Positions 55,927-64,000 of a DNA stretch of 64,000 bases are shown here, piece by piece (the first letter of the stretch is position 1; the number at the start of each line of letters is the position of its first letter). Origin of the DNA: Rotaria sp. Silwood1. Taxonomy: Eukaryota; Rotifera; Eurotatoria; Philodinida; Philodinidae. The notes below the pieces were generated by a model. It searched no databases. It worked only from the letters and a program-made list of their open reading frames with translations, and had not been told where the DNA came from. Both the position numbers and the translations under genes were made by a program. The stretch lies in assembly GCA_905250075.1 (NCBI GenBank), contig CAJNOP010000012.1:1302001-1366000 (forward strand), read 5' to 3'.

Positions 55927-58900
55927 TTAAGTCCTACAATACAATTTATGTATATCATAGTTGCGCTTATCATCATATGATTTATTACAAGTTGTACATT
56001 GATGTATAGCAGTGCTTGTTGCAGATCTTTGTGGTTTAGCGGATGTTATACTTCGTGAACTTTTCGGTAATGAATTATCTCGACGAGTATTATCATTTCC
56101 CGAATGACGATTTTTAGATGCTGATGTTGGACGGCTTGTTGTTCGACCTTTACCTACGAAGAAAAGAAAAGCAATCTTTCCTAGAATAGAATTAACAGAA
56201 ATAACAAACCTATGATCATTTCATAATCAGATGGTGGAGGAATAGTTGATGTTCGACCATTGTTCATGATTCGAGAAGAATGTGTAACAGTTGGTGGACG
56301 TGATTCAGATGTTATTACCAAATCACTGAATAAAAAGAAAAATTTCATGGAAGAGAAAAAAATGTATTTCTTTTCTTGTTTTTCATGTATACTTTGTTTG
56401 AATACGAGTAGAATTTGTTGACCATGATCGATCATGTTGTTTAGGTGAAGTTTCATTATCGAAATTCGATTGTGTAAGAGGAATAACATCAGAATCAGGT
56501 TTAATCCAACCATTAGCAACATAATCATTTTCACTAAAACGTGGAATGTAATTTGTTGTTGTAACTGATCTTGAATAAATTTAAAACAAAAACATGGTTG
56601 AAGTCAGTTTTTCAAGGAAGTAAAACTGTACCTTGTTTCTGTAAAAGCTTGTTGCTGTTCAACAATTTCATTATTTAATAACCACAATGGTGTTGGTTTT
56701 GTTTTCTATAAATATAAAATTATTTTGTCTAAAATTCATACACGTAACAGGGAAAAAGTTGAACTGATCAATGACTTTCTAACTAAACGCTTCTTAATTG
56801 TAATTTTTCCGACAAACAAAAATATTGTTAACATTGTTTTTTGTATTTGTTCACAATATAAAGTAGATCACGATGTTAAAAAGACAATAATAATCTTTTC
56901 TAAGAATGATATTTAAGTAAAATAGTATCTTCTTGAGGATTTTAACATTGAGATGTTAATATAGAATGATTCCTAAGTAGCTTTATGACAAAAACTTTAG
57001 AAAGTTCGATCGTGTGTTCCATTGTTCAATGCGTGTTTGTATTTTTCTCTTTCATTGCCGATATCTTTATCAGTCTTTTGTTAAGTACCATGAAGTGAAA
57101 GCCAGAATTACGTTGGTTATCCTTGCTAATGTTCGTTTTTATAATGGTTTCGAACTTTTAGGTTCATGCTATGAAAAATGGATCAGAGTAAAGATATTCA
57201 ATCTTTGCATAGTAAAGCTATTTATTCACTACTTTGTATACATCTGTTATATGAAATTGAAATAGTTGTATTTTCTTCAAAAAAAATATGATTCATGGCA
57301 GAGAAACTTACAATTTTCTAGGCAACTCGACATATTCTCTAATCTACATCAATCAAAGAAAATTTTTCGCAAACGATTTGTCCATCTGGAAAATTCAGTA
57401 TATGAAGAACGAAATGAATTTCTCATGGTAATATTCAAAATCAGTATAAACGATAACCTATAACCGAATGAAACGGTTCCCTCGGTTGTGTCTTCCATTA
57501 AGTTTTTAAAAAGAAAGTCGATACATACAAATATGTTAAGAAAGATGCGGGTGTGAGTATCGACCTTTCTTTATCCACACTAATATCTACACCCTTCCTG
57601 AATAACAGAAAAAAATAATAGATACCGGTATGACAGTTTCATTTCCATAAGAATATCTTCTATATGATTGTTCTTGTCGTGATTGATTTCTTAATTCTTC
57701 ATAACGTTCTTCTGTTACTAAAGATGAACTATTATTATTATTATTCATAGATAGAAGTTTTTCTAATGAAGATTTTAATGAATCATTTTGTTTTCGTAAT
57801 AAATCAATACGAATTTCATTTGTACGCATTTGATTTTGCATATCAATTATAATATTATTTGTTGCTAAATAAATACAATAAAAAATTGAACATAATTAAT
57901 AAATAAAACTAATTTTCTTTTTGTGAATGTACTTTGTTCATGTTCCATAGGTCCATTGAGATCCGGATATTGTAATAACATTTGTTCACGTTCATCCATT
58001 TGTTGAATTTGTTGATATAATTGTTCAATATTTGACTTCAATATAGTCATTTCTTGTAATAAATGATTATTAGTTTCCATTAATGATTGAACTTTATTTG
58101 TATCTGTTGATGGTCGATTTTGTTTTTGAACTGTTTCAAGTTTTCTTTCAACTTCATCACGAGATATTTCTAATTCTATAACCTGTTTTCTAAAATAAAT
58201 AGAAAATTTAGAAAATTATATTTAGAAAAAAAATTCGTTTGAATTTTTTTACTTGATTAATTCATATTCTTGTGTTAATTCTTCATATGATGTAGAAAGT
58301 GCTTTTTGTTTGGATTGATAATTCTAAAAAACGAAGGATAAACAGAAGAATATAAATTGATTAAGATGTTTTACTTGTTCTTGTCGAATCATATTTTCAA
58401 TGCGTGTACGTTCTTTTTGTAATTCTCGATTACGTTCTTCAAGATCACGTTTAACTAAATCAAGTTCTGTTTGTAAACGAATACGATCTTGTTCTAATGT
58501 TTTTATGACATCATCAGATTTAAATCGATCTTGAATTAAAGTTTTTAATTCATTTTTTGATGATTCTAAATGTAAAAAATAAAATTGATATTGAATGAAT
58601 AATAAAGGACCAAGTGAAAAAAAACTAAGTACTTTGCACTTAAATTTCTCCTTACTAAGATAGAAAGAATAAATTATGTATCATAGGACACTTTCCATTG
58701 AATTGCAAGAATTAAATCGTAGAAGTGTATAAGCCTCAGAAAGCATCATTTACGAATAGCTGCTTTTGAGTCTAGAATCCTAAATCTATGATTAATTTAG
58801 CGTAAAACAACAAAAGTTGGGTAATATTATATATCCGTTTAGTTAGTTGATGCAGAACTGTCACATACTTGATAATAGATTTATGTTTTATAAGAAAAAT

Positions 58901-61849
58901 TGCAAAAGAATCAAATGTTATTTTAGTTCAGTCAGAACAATTATTATTATTCAAGTGTAGTGTAGTTATTAAACCTTCATTTTTTATTATCATAATTGAT
59001 TCTAAGCTTGACACGATGAGATACAATTGTTGCTTCTCATCATATTGATAGAACACCAAACAGACAACTTATTGTAACGTTCGCACTTACAGAGAGAGTA
59101 ACTCGATCATTTCTTGAATTTTACTCTTACAGCAATAATGCTGAAAACTTTTATTGATCTTTTTGAATCAAGTGGAATAAATATACTAATGCGTTTTTTT
59201 AAAACTTTTTTATATAAATAATACAACTATGAGTAACTATCATTTATGAAATAAATGTTTTCGATATACAATGCTCAAAATTATAACCACATGGCAGTTC
59301 CGATTTTTTTTAGTGCCAAGTATCTAACAGAGAACTTGATTTTCTATATGAACCACTATTTGGATATGAATTAGATGCTCAGCATTACAGAAAAAAAATC
59401 ATAATTGCCATAATTTGAAAAAGTTCTTTGAAAATAAGATTATGATAAGATACCTAGTTTTTCAATTTGTTCTCCTCTTGCTATACATAAATCATTAACT
59501 TCTTTTAATTGTTGTTCAATTTTAATTTTTTGATTTGTTAATAATTTAATTTGTTCATTAAGATTATATTCTTGTTGTTCATGTTGTTTTTTTAAATCAT
59601 TTATTTTTTTATCATGTAAATCTTGTAGAATTTTTTTTGATTGTTTATCATCATTAATTAATTGTTGTAAACGATGATTTGTTTCATCTTGTTTTTTACA
59701 ACGATTTTCATTTAATTGTAAATCACTTTTTGTTTTATTTAATGTATTATTTAAATATTCAAGATGTTTTGATAAACGATCAATATCTTTTGTTTGACAA
59801 TCAGACCAATGATTAATATTATCTAAGGAAAATAAATCAGTTATTGTACATCGATATTGTGCAAGTGATGATGGTAAATTATATGTATGACATAAATTTA
59901 TTAAACTATCACTATGATCACGAAGACATTGTTGAAATTTTACACATGATTGACATGGACCCATTAATGTTTCATTTGTTTGACAACGTTTTTCAATATT
60001 TAAAGTTGTTTTTGAACGTGATAATGTTGTTGCTGTTGTTTTTGTTTCATTTTGATTTAATCGTTTACGTTCATTCTAAAAAAAAGAATGATTGATTATT
60101 ATTTGAAATATTAAGTATACCCCCTCCGAACCTCGTGCTGTTGAAGCACGGTATATAAATGTAATAATTTATTCCAATATTTTTTAACAACTAAACCAAC
60201 ACTAAGACTTGATTTTTGATTTATTGTTGATGATGAATCAGCTGTATTTGGTAAAATATTTGTTTGCATTTCATGTAAATATCGCCATGATCCATGTATA
60301 ATAAGTAAAAGTCTAATTTAAAAAAATCAAGTTTTAGAAAAGATAAAGATGTACAAGAACATATTTCGATCTCTTTTACTTTTCAAAGTTCAATTAAATT
60401 CAAACATACGTAGAATGAAAGATCATAAGTTAATGATCATTTTGACTTGATTATACGTTTAAATAGAGTTTATCTTCACGACATACTAAATATGTAGTTA
60501 GTTATGACTACTAACCAGTAATATGAGAATTTGTCTAACAAAAAATAAATGAAGGTGAACAGTGATTCAAAATTATTCTGATAATGATTGGTTTAGACTA
60601 CATTTTCATAATAGAAGTCGGATCATTGTATTAATGCAACTTCCGCCATACTGAGTTCATCATTTGTGAGACAAAATTTTCAACTGGTATTTCACGGTTT
60701 TCAAGCAAATAATACCCATTTGATTTCAACTGAACAACATCTTTGAAATCAGCATAATAAAGTGAGTCAACTTATGTTGCTTGTAAACTTTTTCTGCTGA
60801 TCAAATTTTTAGCCTTCGACCTCCCTCAGGACTATGTGGAAAATCAATTTAATCAAAAAATCATAGCGGCAGTGGAAAGCAACGCGTATACTAGTTAAAT
60901 ACTATTTTAAGACAAAAAGACACGTGACTAAACAATAAAATAGCTCTTTCGATAAAATCCATTTCTCCACTTATTCCTAAGTAGGGTCAAAGGGTAAAAA
61001 TTGGAACAGAAAAAAAAATGTCGCAAAAAAATGTTGACAGTTACATAAGTTGACTCACGTTTTTCTAATGATTTCAAATATGATATTTATTTGACGTAAA
61101 ATGGATATTATTTGTTGCTTGAAAATCGGCAAATGTCACTTGAAAATTTGGCCTCAAGAATAGTAGACTAATCGTTTTGTAAGGCTTCAAACGTTCAATC
61201 GATTACGAAGTGCACTGAATTTGGAGGAGGTTTTATTAATTAAATAATGAAACTTCTATTATGAAAATGTAGCCTAAATAAATTCCTATCAGTAAAAGTT
61301 AGAATCCTTGTTCAATTCTATTGATCTTCTATCAAATTAATTCTCACATTGTTGGCCAGTTTGAATAATTAAATACTCATTTAATATGTCTTGAAGATAG
61401 GTCCTATTTAAATCTATAATCAAGTCGAAAGAATCATGAACCCATGACTTCTCATTAGATATATGATTCCATTAGGTTGGACGTTGAAGATCAAAAGAGA
61501 CTGTAGCGAGTTCTTGTACAATTCTGTTCTATAAATATTTACCGATCAATAATAATTTCAAATAAAACGATATGAGAAACTTGATTATCGACTTCATTTT
61601 TTCCGTATTGATAACGTTGAAGAAGTTCATTTATGTCAATATCGGTCGCAATTTTATCCGGAAACTTCCATGAATGACATCTATATAAATATTTTATTTT
61701 GAATTAAATAATTTTCTTTCTTTAATTTTTTGTTTATCTTACTTAATAGATCCTGTTTTGCCAATAATATCTTGAATGACACTTTGCAGATCATCAATAT
61801 CTACACGTAAACTATCAATGCATGCTTTACTTCCAAGAAGATGAGCCAT
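55927..61849 (-). CDS. CCDC157: Coiled-coil domain-containing protein 157
   Basis: CCDC157 is a conserved coiled-coil protein linked in mammals to Golgi traffic and acrosome formation. The start MAHLLGSKACIDSLR, then SWKFPDK, is close to vertebrate CCDC157 (MAHLLGSQACMESLR, FPSWKFPDR). The blocks GLVVKKYWNKLL, PCQSCVKFQQCL, NLPSSLAQY and KDIDRLSKHL also match. Exons, minus strand: 61743-61849, 61543-61680, 60132-60312, 59454-60075, 58375-58565, 58253-58323, 57933-58189, 57626-57864, 56632-56705, 56393-56569, 56210-56325, 55927-56153. Phases agree and give 799 residues against about 750 in human. Residues about 200-530 are heptad-rich coiled coil. The C-terminus is Ser/Arg-rich and ends with CTTCNKSYDDKRNYDIHKLY followed by Cys, a C2HC zinc-finger pattern. 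The exon 3 donor GAG|GTTCGG is weak. An X-box lies 52 bases upstream of the ATG. Confidence 0.92.
57544..57600. repeat. Short GT-rich/CA-rich foldback in CCDC157 intron 8
   Basis: GCGGGTGTGAGTAT is followed about 25 bases later by ATATCTACACCCTTC, an imperfect inverted copy. The layout resembles the foldbacks at 42.7 and 47.0 kb. It sits at the 5' end of the 920-bp intron 56706-57625. Confidence 0.35.
58566..59453 (-). other. CCDC157 intron 4
   Basis: An 888-bp intron with standard GT..AG ends on the minus strand. A single word resembling the foldback-family arm (ACTTTGCACTTAAATTTC) is near 58632. I see nothing else. Confidence 0.5.
60762..61058. mobile_element. 297-bp MITE-like element in CCDC157 intron 2
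   Basis: The ends GTGAGTCAACTTATGT (60762) and ACATAAGTTGACTCAC (to 61058) are perfect inverted copies of 16 bases; pairing continues less well for about 20 more bases. There is no coding capacity inside. The intron is 60313-61542 in full. Confidence 0.65.
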
Positions 61850-62200
61850 TTTATAAATGTGTTTAATCGAACAATTTATCCACCATATTTAAATTAAATC
61901 CGTTGCTTAGCAACGATCTCACTTTATAAATATTGTTTTAAGTATTTGATATATCAATATTGTAAAAGATAAATTCATTATGAAAAAATATATTTCTTCT
62001 TAATTTTTAATATAAAAATTCTTTTACCAATAGAAATTAAATCAATGAATCATCATGATGAAATTTTCTAACTGCCTGCCTTGTCTATATATTTTTCTCA
62101 AACATACTTTTTTCCCATGCATTTGTAAAGCAATTTTGTACTTTTTTCTTCTTCGTTATTTCGTAATCAATGATTGTATCATTTTTAGAAAACAATAGAT
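61850..62200. promoter_or_regulatory. Shared upstream region of CCDC157 and eIF4E
   Basis: The two genes are divergent with 351 bp between their start codons, so both promoters lie here. The CCDC157 side carries the X-box described separately. The eIF4E side is T-rich with CTTTTTTCTTCTTC near 62140-62155 and a TTTTTAG at 62184-62190, which could be a leader-intron acceptor. Confidence 0.6.
61901..61915. promoter_or_regulatory. X-box (RFX transcription factor site)
   Basis: CGTTGCTTAGCAACG is a perfect 15-base palindrome (centre base aside). It matches the RFX-type X-box, two GTTGCY half-sites facing each other with a one-base spacer. It is 52 bases upstream of the CCDC157 start, the distance typical of X-boxes in ciliary genes, and about 285 bases from the eIF4E start. 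Confidence 0.7.
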
Positions 62201-63547
62201 ATGACAGATTCTGCAATACGTTCTTCTTTACAACAAAAACCATTAACAATCATAACAAATCAACGTGAAAAAACCAGTAATGGAACAGTTGATACAATTA
62301 ATCCGAAAAGTCCATTAGAATTTACATGGACATTTTGGTATATTAAACCAGATAAACGTCTTACATGGGAACAATCATTAATTAATTTAATTGATATTAG
62401 TTTTGTGGAAGATTTTTGGGCAACATTTAATCATTTAGCATCACCATCACGTCTTTCACAAAATAAATCAAATTCTGATTATTATTTTTTTAAAAAAGGA
62501 GGTAAGAATTTTATTTTTCAATCTTTTATTAATCTATATAGATAGTAGAGATGGGACCGGTTCTTGTTTTTTTTTCTTTTGGAACTGAACCAAGCTCAGT
62601 ATTTAATCTAGCGAGAGGATGGCATCTCTCAGAAGATTTGGTTGACCCTCCCAAACTTTAAAGCCAATACGATTTACATGAGAATATTTTATTAAACATA
62701 TTAATGAGTATTTTCAAGCTTATTATAGATTGTAACAAATGAATGTTATTGCATTTGTTTCTTTTCATAAGAGAATGTGAATTCCTTCAGACGTTCTGTT
62801 TTTGATTCACAAGTAGCTCTTTTATTTGAACAGCTTGAATGAATCAATAAATACTTGAATAGACTATTTAATCTTAAAAAACTTTTATTGAATTGATGCG
62901 TCAATAATAGGGGTGCATAAGGCATGACGCCCCCGTGTTTTCTGAAAATCATTCACACAATTCCCCTCCCCCTGCATCCAATATTGAGTATTGTACCTAA
63001 ACATTTTCTAACAAATCTTATAATATGTTTTTATTTTTAATTTTAGTTCGTCCAATGTGGGGTAAATATTTATTTTGTTTTGTTATTCTATATATATATA
63101 TCGCTTTGTTTTTTTTATAATATAGAGGATAAGACCAATGCAAATGGTGGTCGATGGTTATTAACATGTGGAAATCAAGATAATAAACTTGATGAATTAT
63201 GGCTAGAAACTTTACTTGGCATGATTGGTGATTGTTTCTCACATGATACGTATGTAATCGAAGAAAAAAGATCATATTAAAAAAAAAAAATTTTTTATTA
63301 TTATCTATTATTTTATTTCAGTGATGCTGAACCACTTAGTCATTTTATAACCGGTTGTGTAGTTGCTATTCGTACTCGTGGTCATAAGATAGCACTTTGG
63401 TTATCTGAAGCACGTAATGAAGCAGTTGTACGCGAAATAGGTCGTCGTTGGAGATCGATTATGAATTTATCACCAAATATTCGTATACAATTTGATATGC
63501 ATAATGAAAGTAGTAGCGGTTCACAACGGCCAATGTATGAAGAATAA
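62201..63547 (+). CDS. EIF4E: Eukaryotic translation initiation factor 4E, class I
   Basis: eIF4E binds the m7G cap of mRNA and recruits eIF4G for translation start. Exons: 62201-62501, 63047-63061, 63126-63249, 63322-63547, giving 221 residues (217 in human). The cap-stacking tryptophans are W56 (LTWEQS) and W105 (PMWED), with E106 after it, and the third is W173 (IALWLSE). W43 and W46 (TWTFWYI) place it in class I. W73 (VEDFWATFNH) is the eIF4G/4E-BP contact. The block GGRWLLTC and LWLETLLGMIGD are family signatures. The exon 63047-63061 is only 15 bases yet codes the conserved VRPMW with both neighbours, so it is real. Intron 1 (545 bp) holds a weak inverted pair, GGACCGGTTC..GAACTGAACC, at about 62554-62590. 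Confidence 0.97.
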
Positions 63548-64000
63548 ACCAAATAAAAAAACAAAAGATATCTATATTAGGCGAATTTCTTTTATCTATC
63601 TCATTTTTCTTTTGTCTCTCTAGCATTTTGTGTTAATTATTTCTCTCGGTTATTTTTCTTTTTCATTTGGTTATTTAACACTTTTTGTTTTGTTGAGTCA
63701 AAAAAAAAGATGGAGTTGGTTAAAAAGAAAAAAAAAAGTTTTTTTATATTTGGTAATGTTTATTTACGAACAGTTGTTATGATACTATATATATATGTTC
63801 ATTTGATTGAGAAGAAAAAGAAAAAGTATTGTTAATCATAAGATGATTAATAAAACAAAATTAATCAAGACAAAAAAGACAAAGAAAATAAACAAGAATT
63901 AATCTTTTCTTTTTTTTTTTTATCTCTATTTGTTTCTTAATTGTTGCTGTTTTTGTTGTTTAAAGCACAAGACGAATTTCATTATTATAGTCATCGAATT
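63548..64000 (+). other. 3' region of eIF4E
   Basis: T-rich and A-rich non-coding sequence with several AATAAA/ATTAAA-like signals (for example near 63848-63855 and 63886). I see no further gene before the window ends. Confidence 0.45.

Noticed and set aside
62550..62660. Possible transposon in eIF4E intron 1 (GGACCGGTTC..GAACTGAACC)
   Set aside because: The inverted match is short and imperfect; too weak to list as an element on its own.

Overview
The window reads as nuclear DNA of a small invertebrate, most likely a bdelloid rotifer. The base composition is very AT-rich, codons favour A or T in the third position, genes are dense, and most introns are about 50 bp with GT..AG ends and T-rich acceptors. 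The gene content is animal: SMADs, PRDM13, VPS13B, CCDC157, eIF4E. An arginine ADP-ribosyltransferase joined to TPR repeats is typical of bdelloid genomes. The species assignment is inference. One 100-N scaffold gap lies at 53464-53563.

Layout. 1-10.1 kb: the N-terminal part of a minus-strand VPS13B lipid-transfer protein gene that runs off the left edge. 11.3-11.9 kb: an intronless MAPEG-like membrane protein. 12.9-24.9 kb: two SMAD2/3-type genes in the same orientation, with ribosomal protein eL42 and an unrecognised lysine/serine-rich protein between them. 26.0-28.9 kb: a complete saccharopine-dehydrogenase-like oxidoreductase (SCCPDH). 32.3-34.5 kb: a secreted LURP-one-like protein and an RTP-type 3CxxC zinc protein. 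36.5-38.1 kb: a PRDM13-like transcription factor. 38.9-41.8 kb: a signal-peptide-peptidase-like (SPPL2-type) membrane protein whose catalytic motifs have decayed. 42.3-45.7 kb: an ART-TPR gene with two frame breaks, next to a coding remnant. 45.7-55.9 kb: a gene-poor tract with a 133-bp satellite, a GC-rich minisatellite, GT/CA-rich foldback DNA, a gap flanked by a different tandem repeat, and a decayed coding sequence. 55.9-63.5 kb: CCDC157 (minus) and eIF4E (plus), divergently arranged around a 351-bp spacer that carries a perfect RFX/X-box palindrome.

How the genes relate. Most are unrelated housekeeping or developmental genes. The two SMADs would act together in activin/TGF-beta signalling but differ in the C-terminal phosphorylation tail. 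The X-box next to CCDC157 suggests ciliary-type regulation of that gene. I see no operon-like system. The most unusual items are the decayed intramembrane protease, the interrupted ART-TPR gene in its repeat-rich setting, the X-box, and several families of short foldback elements inside introns and spacers.

Exon limits were worked out by eye from reading frame, splice consensus and remembered family features. Codon phases sum correctly for all genes described as complete. No database search was possible.
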